64,000 nucleotides of DNA from NCBI GenBank assembly GCA_018303855.1, contig JAGVXI010000006.1:41181-105180 (forward strand). Direction: 5' to 3'. How positions within the stretch are numbered: position 1 is the stretch's first letter; each line of letters starts with the position of its first letter. Source of the DNA: Candidatus Pacearchaeota archaeon (GTDB lineage Archaea > Nanobdellota > Nanobdellia > Pacearchaeales > GW2011-AR1). Shown one piece after another: positions 44,000 to 52,551 of this stretch. Under the pieces are notes generated by a model. The model was given only the letters and a program-made list of their open reading frames with translations, did not search any database and had not been told where the DNA came from. The position numbers were made by a program, and so were the translations under genes.

Positions 44000-45121
44000 A
44001 TGTTTAAATTTTTAAAAGACAAGCTAAGCAATTGGGCAAAAAAGATAGCCAAAGCTGAAGAAAAAAGAGAAGCGAAAAAAGAGCCAGAAAAAATAGAAAA
44101 GGCGAAAACAAAAATTGAGCAAAAGGATAAAGAAAAACCAGTAAAAGAGGAAAAGATAAAAAAACCAGAGAAAACAATTGAAAAAAGGCTTGAAGAAGCT
44201 GATGAGAAAGAAAAGCAGGAAGCTGAAGAAGAAAAACAGGGGTTTTTTGCAAGATTAAAGTCAAAATTCACCAAGATTAAAATTTCTGAAAACGAGTTTG
44301 ATATTTATGCAAATGAATTAGAAGAGCTTTTGCTTGAAAATAATGTCGCATTTGAGGTTGCAGAAAAAATAATCTCAGGACTTAAGCAGGAAATTGTTGG
44401 CAAAGAATTGTTAAAAAAAGAAATTGAGGGTGAGATTAAAGATGTTTTTAAAGAGATAATTAGAAAAATACTTATAGAACCATTTGATGTAGCTGAAAAA
44501 ATCAAAGAAAAAAACCAAAAAGAAAAAACCCCTTATGTGATTGTTTTTTTCGGAATAAATGGCACAGGTAAAACAACCACAATTGCAAAAGTTACTGAAT
44601 TTCTCAAAAAGCAAAACCTTTCATGCGTTTTGGCAGCAGCAGATACTTTCAGAGCAGCAAGCATTGAGCAGCTACAAAAGCACGGAGAGAGGCTTGGAGT
44701 AAAGGTTATTGCAAATTCATATGGCAGTGATCCGGCAAGCGTGGGGTTTGATGCAGTAGCTTATGCAAAAAGGCATTATATTAATGCTGTCTTGATAGAC
44801 ACTGCAGGACGAATGCATACTGCAAAAGATCTGCTACGAGAAATGGAAAAAATAGTTAGAGTTACTAAGCCGGACTTGAAAGTTTTTATTGGAGAATCAA
44901 TAACAGGCAATGATGCGGTGGAGCAGGCAAAATCATTTAACTGGAGTGTTGGCATAGACGGAATTATCTTAACAAAAGCAGACATTGATGAAAAAGGCGG
45001 AACAGCTCTCAGCGTTGGCTATGTAATAAAAAAACCCATTTTATATCTCGGCACAGGGCAGGAATATAATGCGATTGAACCTTTCAGCAAGGAAAAGTTT
45101 ATTGAAAGGTTGGGATTGTGA
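44000..45121 (+). CDS. ftsY: SRP receptor FtsY
   Basis: 373 residues. A Lys/Glu-rich A-domain (~15-95) is followed by the N domain and the SRP-GTPase G domain: P-loop GINGTGKT (185-192), G2 region AADTFRAAS, DTAGRMHT and TKADIDEKGG. FtsY docks SRP-ribosome complexes at the membrane. Co-directional with SRP54, 112 bp apart. Confidence 0.96.
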   Translation: MFKFLKDKLSNWAKKIAKAEEKREAKKEPEKIEKAKTKIEQKDKEKPVKEEKIKKPEKTIEKRLEEADEKEKQEAEEEKQGFFARLKSKFTKIKISENEFDIYANELEELLLENNVAFEVAEKIISGLKQEIVGKELLKKEIEGEIKDVFKEIIRKILIEPFDVAEKIKEKNQKEKTPYVIVFFGINGTGKTTTIAKVTEFLKKQNLSCVLAAADTFRAASIEQLQKHGERLGVKVIANSYGSDPASVGFDAVAYAKRHYINAVLIDTAGRMHTAKDLLREMEKIVRVTKPDLKVFIGESITGNDAVEQAKSFNWSVGIDGIILTKADIDEKGGTALSVGYVIKKPILYLGTGQEYNAIEPFSKEKFIERLGL

Positions 45122-45233
45122 AATTGAAGATAAAAGATAATTAACAAAATAAGGATGCGTTAATTCAAAGGGGATAATAGTTGTTTAAGACTAAAACCAC
45201 AACTTTATTAACCTTTAATTTTCTTTTTAGTTT

Positions 45234-48200
45234 ATGTTAGAGAAATTTGGAGAAGTCTTAAGAAAAGCTACAGATAAGATAGCTAATGCCATATTCCTTG
45301 ATAAAAACCTCGTAGATTCGATAATCAAAGATCTACAAAGAGCCTTAATAGAAGCAGACGTAAACATTAAACTTGTAAAAGAATTAAGCGATAAACTGAA
45401 AAAGGCGGCATTTGATGAAAGAATTAAAGGCATAGAAAAAAAAGAGCATCTTATCAAAGTTTTACATGATGAACTAATTGCTTTGCTTGGAGAATATAAA
45501 CAGCTTAAATTACAAAAAGGACAAAACAGAATTCTGCTTTTAGGTTTGTATGGGGCAGGAAAATGCGTCCACGCAGAAAGCAATATTCAATTAGGCAATG
45601 GGGATATTATTAAAATTGAAGATCTTTATAATAGATATAAAGATAAAAATGAAGAAGAATTAGAAGAAGGAAAAATAATAGATATATCTAGTAAAAATCT
45701 GTTTGTTCCTTCATTTAATTCCAATACCGCTAAAATAGAAAATAAAAAAGTAACGCATTTATGGAAATTAGCAAAAGATAACCTGATTAAAATTAAAGTA
45801 AATAATGGGAACGATTTTTCAGTTAAAGTAACTCCAGAACATCCATTTTTTGTCCTTAGAAATGAGAAAATTGTTAAAATAAGAGCAGATGAAATAACAT
45901 TAAATGATTATATATCTATTCCTAGAGAAATAAAAAATGATGGCAAAATTATTGGATTATTTGACGAAATTAAAAAATTAAATCTTTATACCTATTTAAG
46001 TCAAGAAGAAATAAAATTAATTTTGAAAGAAAAAAATAAAAATTTAAAGGAAATCTGTAAAGATTTGAAATTCAAGAAAAACTATTGTCATTTTACTTCA
46101 AGAATCAAGAGAGGTCAAGTCCCAATAGAACTAATAGAAGAAGGCAGATTTAATCTCTTAAGAATAAAAGAATATAATAGTTACAAAATTATTACAATGC
46201 CCTGTTACTTAACGCCAGAATTTGCAGAATTTATTGGTTATGTTATGGGAGATGGAAATATAGGGAAAAATTATATCCAAATATCTAATGAAGATACAGA
46301 GATAATAAAACGAATAAATGAACTCTCAAAAATTCTTTTTAACATAACTCCCTCAATTAAAAGAGACTTTAGAACAAAAAAAATGTATAAAGTTATAATA
46401 AGTTCAAAATCTTTAATAGAAGTTTTTAAAATATTTGGACTAAAAAGAGGTAGAAAGGGAAAAGAATTAAAAATTCCACAACAAATCTTACAATCTAATA
46501 AAGATACAATAAGGTTATTTATTAGGGCTTACTTTGATTGTGATTCAAGTCCTTCAAAAGGAAAAAGATTTATAGAGCTAATCTCTGAAAGCAATATCCT
46601 AATAAAACAAATGGACTTGTTGTTAAGAAGATTTGGCATTTTGTCAGCAATTTCAAAGAAAATTATTAAAAATATTTCATATTGGAGACTTTCTATAAAA
46701 GCGCGATATGCAGAAACTTATGCTGGTGAAATAGGATATTTAATAAACAGAAAAACAAAAATAATAGCAGGATACAAAAGGATAGGAATAGTTCAAGGAA
46801 CAGGAAATCAAGATATGATTCCTCTAGGTAAATCTCTAAAAGAACTAAGAACAAAACTTGGATTTTCTATAGGTGAAATACAAAAAAATGCTGTTTGTAG
46901 TTATGGAATACATGAAAAAAAAGGTTTTATATCAAGAGAGAACCTGCTAAGACTTATAGTTTATTACCAAATTAAAAAAAGAGGGATATTTCTAAGTTTG
47001 TTGCAAGACATAGAAAATAGAAGTTCATTAAAGGATAAATACTCTAAAGAACTAATAAATGGGACACTTTATTACTTAAAAGATCAAGGAATTATTAATC
47101 TCGAAGATAATAAAAATTTAATCCTTTCACAAAAGGGTCAGTTATATCTGCAACAGATAAATGAAAACCAGTCAGATTATCTATTAGAAATGTTAGAGAT
47201 GCTTGCTAATTCAAATGTATGCTGGATGCCTGTAAAAGAAATAAAAAATATCTCAAATGATAAGGAATTTGTATATGACCTAACAGTAGAAGATAACCAT
47301 AGTTTTATTGCAGAAGGGTTTATAGTTCATAATACAACAACAGTTGCAAAACTCGCTAATTATTTTGCTAAAAGAGGAAACAAATCTGCTGTTATTGGCT
47401 TAGATGTACACAGGCCTGCAGCACAAGAGCAATTAAAACAGCTTGCTGAAAGAAACAAACTGAATTATCTAATTGATATTAATGCAAAAAACCCAATAAA
47501 CACCTATAAAAATTTCAAACCAGAATTATCAAATTATGATGTACTAATAATTGACACAGCTGGACGCCATAGTTTGGACAAAGAGCTTGTAGCAGAAATT
47601 TCTGCATTAAATAGGTTAATTGAGCCAACTGAAACAATCCTAATCATGCCAGCAGATATTGGACAAGCGGCAAAACAACAGGCACAAGCTTTTAAAGAAA
47701 TGCTGCAAATTTCTGGAATTATTGTCACAAGAATGGATTCCACTGCAAAAGGAGGGGGAGCATTAACAGCATGTGCTGAAATAAAAGCACCTGTTTATTT
47801 TATTACAACAGGAGAAAAAATAAATGACATTGAAGAATTTAATCCAGAATCATTTTTATCAAGACTTTTAGGCATGGGGGATCTTCAGATTTTAATTGAA
47901 AAAGTCCATTCTGCCTCAGACACAAAAAAACAAGAAGAAATTTCAAAAAGACTGCAAGAAGGACAGTTTTCTTTAGAAGATGTCATTGAGCAAGTAAAAA
48001 CTCTTGGCTCTGTCGGCGGATTTGATAAAATAAAGAGTATGATTCCAGGATTAGGCAAAGTAAAACTTCCAGAACTAAAAGTTGAAAACCAAGAGCAGAG
48101 AATAAAAAAGTGGGAGCATATAATTAAATCAATGACGCAGGAAGAAAAAAACAATCCAGAATTATTAGAAAGACAAACAACTAGAATTGCAAGAATAGCA

Positions 48201-48371
48201 AAAGGCAGTGGAACACATACCAGCGATGTTCGCAATTTGCTCAAGCAGTATAAAATGCTAAAAGAAGTTATAAAATCAGGCTCAACAATGGGTGTGGGTG
48301 AAGGAACTCTTGACCAAAAACAGCTTATTAAACTAGCAAGAAAGTTTGGGAAGAAAAAATTTAGAATGTAA
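45234..48371 (+). CDS. srp54: SRP54 with intein in the P-loop
   Basis: 1045 residues as translated; 455 after removing a 590-residue intein (111-700), the normal SRP54 length. The N-extein covers the N domain up to the P-loop LLGLYGAGK. The C-extein restarts at TTTVAKLANYFAKRG and holds DVHRPAAQEQL, DTAGRHS, TRMDSTAKGGGA and the Met-rich-type M domain that binds SRP RNA and signal peptides. Splicing must rebuild GLYGAGK-TTT for GTP binding. It is the first gene of the run with proB, VKOR and Bud32; proB starts 2 nt after. Confidence 0.95.
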   Translation: MLEKFGEVLRKATDKIANAIFLDKNLVDSIIKDLQRALIEADVNIKLVKELSDKLKKAAFDERIKGIEKKEHLIKVLHDELIALLGEYKQLKLQKGQNRILLLGLYGAGKCVHAESNIQLGNGDIIKIEDLYNRYKDKNEEELEEGKIIDISSKNLFVPSFNSNTAKIENKKVTHLWKLAKDNLIKIKVNNGNDFSVKVTPEHPFFVLRNEKIVKIRADEITLNDYISIPREIKNDGKIIGLFDEIKKLNLYTYLSQEEIKLILKEKNKNLKEICKDLKFKKNYCHFTSRIKRGQVPIELIEEGRFNLLRIKEYNSYKIITMPCYLTPEFAEFIGYVMGDGNIGKNYIQISNEDTEIIKRINELSKILFNITPSIKRDFRTKKMYKVIISSKSLIEVFKIFGLKRGRKGKELKIPQQILQSNKDTIRLFIRAYFDCDSSPSKGKRFIELISESNILIKQMDLLLRRFGILSAISKKIIKNISYWRLSIKARYAETYAGEIGYLINRKTKIIAGYKRIGIVQGTGNQDMIPLGKSLKELRTKLGFSIGEIQKNAVCSYGIHEKKGFISRENLLRLIVYYQIKKRGIFLSLLQDIENRSSLKDKYSKELINGTLYYLKDQGIINLEDNKNLILSQKGQLYLQQINENQSDYLLEMLEMLANSNVCWMPVKEIKNISNDKEFVYDLTVEDNHSFIAEGFIVHNTTTVAKLANYFAKRGNKSAVIGLDVHRPAAQEQLKQLAERNKLNYLIDINAKNPINTYKNFKPELSNYDVLIIDTAGRHSLDKELVAEISALNRLIEPTETILIMPADIGQAAKQQAQAFKEMLQISGIIVTRMDSTAKGGGALTACAEIKAPVYFITTGEKINDIEEFNPESFLSRLLGMGDLQILIEKVHSASDTKKQEEISKRLQEGQFSLEDVIEQVKTLGSVGGFDKIKSMIPGLGKVKLPELKVENQEQRIKKWEHIIKSMTQEEKNNPELLERQTTRIARIAKGSGTHTSDVRNLLKQYKMLKEVIKSGSTMGVGEGTLDQKQLIKLARKFGKKKFRM
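45564..47333 (+). mobile_element. Intein with LAGLIDADG homing endonuclease (in SRP54)
   Basis: 590 residues. Block A starts with Cys (CVHAESNIQLGNGD); block B contains TPEHPFFV; two LAGLIDADG helices read FIGYVMGDGNI and FIRAYFDCDSS; block F is DLTVEDNHSFIAEG; block G ends IVHN, followed by extein Thr. A helix-turn-helix-like region (KSLKELRTKLGFSIGEIQ) and helical insert lie before block F. All splicing residues for a class 1 intein are present, so it should be active. It is inserted exactly between the P-loop Lys and the first Thr. Confidence 0.93.
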
Positions 48372-48372
48372 A

Positions 48373-49143
48373 ATGAAAATTCTTATAAAAATAGGCAGCG
48401 CACTTTTAAGCAAAGGAAATTATTTAGATCATAAATTTCTAAAATCAAAAATAAAAGAAATAAGTGAATTGCATAAACAAGGAAACGAGGTAATTATTGT
48501 AAGCTCTGGGGCAGTTGCTTGCGGAATGGAAATAGAAAATCTTCAAAAAAGACCGCAGGATATATTAGAACTGCAATTACTGTCCGGGGAAGGACAAATA
48601 GAATTACTTGGACATTATCAAAAATTGTTTTTAAAAGAGGGTATTAAAATATCCCAGGTTTTACTAACTCACCATAATTTTGACACCAAAAAGGAAAAAG
48701 AAACAATAGTGAATATAATTAATAATTATCTCAAAAGAAAGATAATCCCTATAATTAATGAGAATGATTTAGTAAGCAAAGAAGAATTTGAATCCAACAA
48801 ATTATTTAGCGATAATGATATTTTAGCTGCATTGATTGCAAAGGAGATTAGAGTAGATTTAATAATCATCTTAACAGATGTTGATGGGCTCTATAGTGAA
48901 AATCCAGGAACAAATTTAAATGCAACATTAATTGAGGAAGTAAAAGAAATTACTGAAGAAATAAAAAAAATTGCTACAAAAGAAAACAACATGCTTGGAT
49001 TAGGTGGGATGAATTCCAAAATAATCGCAGCAGAAATTACAACAAAAGAAGGAATTAATACTATTATAGCAAACGGCAAATACAGCATATCAGACATTTT
49101 AAACAACAAAGTTAAAAGAACTTTGTTTAGAGCAAAAAAATAA
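48373..49143 (+). CDS. proB: Glutamate 5-kinase-like amino acid kinase
   Basis: 256 residues from ATG 48373 (an upstream in-frame start overlaps SRP54). MKILIKIGSALLSKG, VSSGAVACGM, NDLV, the LFSDNDILAALIA block, LTDVDGLYSENP and GGMNSKI match glutamate 5-kinase, which activates glutamate for proline synthesis. The C-terminal PUA domain of longer ProB proteins is absent. No proA or proC is in this window. Specificity to glutamate is likely but not proven by sequence. Confidence 0.82.
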   Translation: MKILIKIGSALLSKGNYLDHKFLKSKIKEISELHKQGNEVIIVSSGAVACGMEIENLQKRPQDILELQLLSGEGQIELLGHYQKLFLKEGIKISQVLLTHHNFDTKKEKETIVNIINNYLKRKIIPIINENDLVSKEEFESNKLFSDNDILAALIAKEIRVDLIIILTDVDGLYSENPGTNLNATLIEEVKEITEEIKKIATKENNMLGLGGMNSKIIAAEITTKEGINTIIANGKYSISDILNNKVKRTLFRAKK

Positions 49144-49148
49144 AGAAA

Positions 49149-49550
49149 ATGAAATATAAAATAATTTTATTTCTTATGGTAATATCCCTATTTAGTTCAA
49201 TACTCATCATGCTGCCAAAAGAGATAAAAGGCATGTGCGTGCAAAACACTTGTGAAAGTGTTACTGATTCACAATATGGAAAATTTCTAGGGATAAGCAA
49301 CTCGTATTATGGTGTAGTAATTTTTTCATTTTTAGCCATTGTCATTTTTCTTCACATTAATAAGCCAACAAAGATAAAAAAACAAATAATATCCATAGGG
49401 GTTATTACAGGCTCAATTATTGCGTCATATTTCATTTATCTCCAAAAATTTGTTTTAAAACAGTACTGCACTTACTGCTTAATAATTGATATATCGCTTT
49501 TAATTGCCCTCATTATTCTTGTTTTTGCACCGAATAAAAAGATTGCTTAA
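49149..49550 (+). CDS. VKOR-family membrane oxidoreductase
   Basis: 133 residues with about four transmembrane helices. Cys30 and Cys35 in the first loop and the CxxC pair C107/C110 (YCTYC) in the last helix start match the vitamin K epoxide reductase family, which reoxidises thiol oxidants with a quinone. SQYGKFLGISNSYYG is the family loop. It could supply disulfides to the Cys-rich exported proteins encoded nearby; no DsbA partner is fused or adjacent. Starts 5 nt after proB. Confidence 0.85.
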   Translation: MKYKIILFLMVISLFSSILIMLPKEIKGMCVQNTCESVTDSQYGKFLGISNSYYGVVIFSFLAIVIFLHINKPTKIKKQIISIGVITGSIIASYFIYLQKFVLKQYCTYCLIIDISLLIALIILVFAPNKKIA

Positions 49551-49558
49551 CAAATAAA

Positions 49559-50332
49559 ATGCTACAAACTCAGAAGATTATTGCACAAGGCGCAGAAGCT
49601 AGAATAATTAAACAAGGCATCAGCATAATAAAAAAAAGAATAAGTAAAGGCTATAGAATAAAAGAGCTGGATAAAAAAATAAGAAAACAACGAACAAAAT
49701 CAGAAACTAAATTGCTTGAAAAAGCATCTAAACTTGTTAATATACCTCAACCAGTTAAAGCTGATAAATATAACATAACCATGCCTTTGATTAATGGTTT
49801 AAAACTCTCAGATAATTTAGATAAACTTCCATTGAACAAGCAGCTTAAAATCTGCAAACAAATCGGTAAAGACACTGCAAAACTCCATGATGCAGATATC
49901 ATACATGGAGACTTGACAACCAGCAATATGATCTTAGTTGACGATGAAATTGATAATAAGGAAGATGGTGTTAATAAAGATAATAAAAAGGCAAACAGCA
50001 TAATACCTAACAAAAGATTAGCTGATACTAAAATCAGTAATAATGCTGATAACCTCGGTTTAACATTTAATAATAAAGTTAATAACCATGGTTTATCAAA
50101 ACAAAAATTCAAAATCTATTTCATTGATTTTGGCTTAGGATACACAAGCAAAAAAATTGAGGATAAGGCAGTTGATATTCATTTGCTACGCCAAGCTCTA
50201 GAAGCAAAACATTTTAGAAATTGGGAGAAGTTATTTGGTTCTTTCATCAAAGGTTATAAAATATCTAGCCAATCGCACAAGGTGCTGGAACAGCTTAAAA
50301 AAGTTGAAGCAAGGGGGAGGTACAAACATTAA
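49559..50332 (+). CDS. bud32: Bud32 (KEOPS/Kae1-associated kinase) with insertion
   Basis: 257 residues. Kinase signatures: glycine region AQGAEARI, the Lys in IIKKRI..., the catalytic HGDLTTSNMI (H116, D118), and IDFGLG with D190. Bud32 is part of KEOPS, which makes the t6A modification at tRNA position 37. Between the HGD and DFG motifs there are about 50 extra residues of low complexity (Asn/Lys/Asp-rich), absent in usual Bud32 proteins of ~210 residues. It starts 8 nt after VKOR. Confidence 0.9.
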   Translation: MLQTQKIIAQGAEARIIKQGISIIKKRISKGYRIKELDKKIRKQRTKSETKLLEKASKLVNIPQPVKADKYNITMPLINGLKLSDNLDKLPLNKQLKICKQIGKDTAKLHDADIIHGDLTTSNMILVDDEIDNKEDGVNKDNKKANSIIPNKRLADTKISNNADNLGLTFNNKVNNHGLSKQKFKIYFIDFGLGYTSKKIEDKAVDIHLLRQALEAKHFRNWEKLFGSFIKGYKISSQSHKVLEQLKKVEARGRYKH

Positions 50333-50393
50333 TCAAAACCCTTAAAAATCACTTAAAACTCTAATTTCTATTCAAATCACCAATGAGGCTAAC

Positions 50394-50433
50394 TTAAAGG
50401 AAGGTTTAGTAAAGGAAACCTTGGTTGCCTTTA
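50394..50433 (+). promoter_or_regulatory. 40-nt tRNA leader element with hairpin (copy 2)
   Basis: Matches the element before tRNA-Val. The hairpin TAAAGGAAAC-CTTG-GTTGCCTTTA covers 50410-50433 and ends 1 nt before tRNA-Gln. The G-C pair here replaces A-T in the other copy, keeping pairing; an A/G mismatch is common to both. Confidence 0.6.
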
Positions 50434-50434
50434 C

Positions 50435-50561
50435 AGCCCTATAGTATAGCGGTCAAGTATACAGCCCTTTGGCCGAGCAAACTCGCAAGGCAAATGTTTG
50501 AAAAATATCGAGTGAGCTTGGGAGATAGGCTGGGACCCAGGTTCGAATCCTGGTAGGGCTA
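50435..50561 (+). tRNA. tRNA-Gln (UUG) with 54-nt intron
   Basis: Acceptor AGCCCTA/TAGGGCT, anticodon stem CAGCC/GGCTG, loop C-T-TTG-G (anticodon UUG), T-arm CCAGG TTCGAAT CCTGG, discriminator A. A 54-nt intron (about 50473-50526) lies after position 37, canonical archaeal site. Exons are 38 and 35 nt. The D-arm layout matches known archaeal tRNA-Gln. Confidence 0.9.
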
Positions 50562-50637
50562 TTATTCATGAGAATACTGGATAATTAACTAATAAAAACA
50601 ACTAAACCTTTTTAAACCGAGTTTCACAATTAAAAAA

Positions 50638-51003
50638 ATGCCAAAAAAAGCAGACAGAAAAAAACCAGAAAAAAAAGATGAAAAGCCAACATCCCAAAAA
50701 CTTAGCGAGGCTGATTTTGAAAAGACTGTAATTGACTTGGCAAAAAAAGGAATAACCTCTGAAAAAATTGGAGAACAATTAAGGCAGCAGAACATTCATC
50801 CAAAGGAGCATAGCAAAAAAATTTCTCAAATTCTCAAAGAAAACAAGCTTTATATTCAGCCAGATATAAAAAATGTCAAGGAAAAACTTGAGAGAATAAG
50901 AAAGCATTATGAAAAAAATAAGCAGGATAAAAGAGTAAAAAGAGAGATAGACAGAGTTGCCGCAGGATTGCGAAAATTGAAGAAATACTTCGGAGAACAA
51001 TAG
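50638..51003 (+). CDS. rps15: Ribosomal protein uS15
   Basis: 121 residues, shorter than the usual archaeal ~150. The Lys/Glu-rich start is followed by the archaeal/eukaryotic N-terminal helix region (VIDLAKKGITSEKIGEQLR) and the S15 core with KEHSKKI, RIRKHYEKNKQDKRVKREID and AAGLRKLKKYF. It binds the small-subunit platform rRNA. TTTTTAAACC about 30 nt upstream is a candidate leaderless promoter. Confidence 0.93.
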   Translation: MPKKADRKKPEKKDEKPTSQKLSEADFEKTVIDLAKKGITSEKIGEQLRQQNIHPKEHSKKISQILKENKLYIQPDIKNVKEKLERIRKHYEKNKQDKRVKREIDRVAAGLRKLKKYFGEQ

Positions 51004-51040
51004 TATTTATTAAGCAAGATTAAATTTTATACTTGAAAAA

Positions 51041-52360
51041 ATGAAAAAGAGGATAGAACAAATAGCAAAAAAATTTCTTGAAACAGTTCATGACAAAGAT
51101 ATAATTATTCTAAGCCATTATGACACAGATGGCATAACTTCTGCAGCAATAATGATTAAAACACTAAGAAGACTTGACAAAAAATTCTTTGTAAAAATTG
51201 TAAAAAATTTAGAAGAATCCATAATAAGCAATTTGCCAAAAGACAAAGTTGTTATTTTTTTAGATTTAGGCTCTAATAGTCTTGGATACATCGAGCAGTC
51301 TAGTTTAGAAGATGTTTTTATTATAGACCACCACCAAATAATTCAGCAGATTCCAAAAAATGTTAATATAATAAATCCTGAATTGCATGGCAAAGAAAAA
51401 ATAAGCACATCTGGATTAACCTACTTATTTTGTAAGGAACTGCTACCAGAAAGCAAAGATTTGGCAAAACTCGCAATTGTTGGAATGATTGGAGATGTAC
51501 TTGAAAAAAATATAAGCAGATTAAATAAACAGATACTTGAAGAAGGAGAGATAATTACAAAAAGAGGTCCGCTAATCTATCCTTCAACACGCCCGTTAAA
51601 CAGGGTGTTGGAATTTAATTCAAATCCCTATATTCCAGGAATTACTGGAAACCCTAAAGGAGTTTTAAATTTTCTAAGAGAAGCTGGAATATGCAGTGAA
51701 AACGGAAAATATCCTTCTCTTATGGAATTGGATGAACAAGAAATGTCAAAAATCACAACAGGCATAATGTTAAGAAGCCCAAAAATAAAAAATGGGAGTG
51801 ATATCATTGGAGATATATTCCTTATTAAACTCTTTAACAAATTAGAGGATGCAAGGGAAATCAGTGCTATGATAAACGCATGCGGAAGATTAGGCGAGCC
51901 ACACATAGCAATCCAACTTTGTTTGGAAATCCCAGATGCTAAAAAAAAATCAGAATCATTATACGTAAAATACAAAAGGCTAATTATTTCAGGTTTGGAA
52001 ATCGCATCGAAAATTGAAAAGATAGAGGGAAAAAGCTTTGTAATAATAAACGCAAAATCAAGCATTTTAGACACATTAGTTGGAACAATAGCAAGCATCC
52101 TGTCCAACTCTCCTTTTTATGAGGATGGCACAATGATTATTACAATGGCTTATGCTGGAAATAAAATTAAAGTTTCAGCAAGAGGAGTTGGAAAGCAAGG
52201 AAGAAATGTCCGGGCTGTTTTAAACGAAGTTGTTGAGAAAATTGGGGGTGAGGTCGGAGGGCACGAATTTGCAGCTGGCTGTCTTATAGACAAATCAAAA
52301 GAGCAATTATTCATAGAAGAAATTCAAAAGAGCCTTGAAATTGAATTAGTGAAGATTTGA
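51041..52360 (+). CDS. DHH/RecJ-like phosphoesterase (GAN-like)
   Basis: 439 residues. DHH-domain motifs: SHYDTDG (26-31), DLGSN near 75, IDHHQ (DHH at 96-98) and GMIGDVLE near 150; the DHHA1 C-terminal domain includes EVGGHEFAAGC-like GGEVGGHEFAAG. It resembles archaeal RecJ homologues/GAN nucleases that associate with GINS. A GINS subunit is encoded at 41790-42341 on the other strand. Predicted cytoplasmic 5'-3' exonuclease or nanoRNase. Confidence 0.85.
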   Translation: MKKRIEQIAKKFLETVHDKDIIILSHYDTDGITSAAIMIKTLRRLDKKFFVKIVKNLEESIISNLPKDKVVIFLDLGSNSLGYIEQSSLEDVFIIDHHQIIQQIPKNVNIINPELHGKEKISTSGLTYLFCKELLPESKDLAKLAIVGMIGDVLEKNISRLNKQILEEGEIITKRGPLIYPSTRPLNRVLEFNSNPYIPGITGNPKGVLNFLREAGICSENGKYPSLMELDEQEMSKITTGIMLRSPKIKNGSDIIGDIFLIKLFNKLEDAREISAMINACGRLGEPHIAIQLCLEIPDAKKKSESLYVKYKRLIISGLEIASKIEKIEGKSFVIINAKSSILDTLVGTIASILSNSPFYEDGTMIITMAYAGNKIKVSARGVGKQGRNVRAVLNEVVEKIGGEVGGHEFAAGCLIDKSKEQLFIEEIQKSLEIELVKI

Positions 52361-52551
52361 TTGGATTAATGTTAAAGGATAATAATAGTCTACTCAATAA
52401 AAAACCAGTTAAACCTTACTGTTAACCCCCATTAATTATTAATCTCGCTATTAATGCCCATTATTAATCAACTTTTTTGAACTATTAAATTAGCAATTTA
52501 AATAAACACAATCATCACAACCTTTAAAACCTCTTTTTTTCTATCTAAATC

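Noticed and set aside
43858-44274. Long upstream extension of the ApgM reading frame
   Set aside because: It is antisense to the FtsY N-terminal region, low-complexity Ser/Phe/Leu, and the ApgM core begins at MKGILVILDG (43857).
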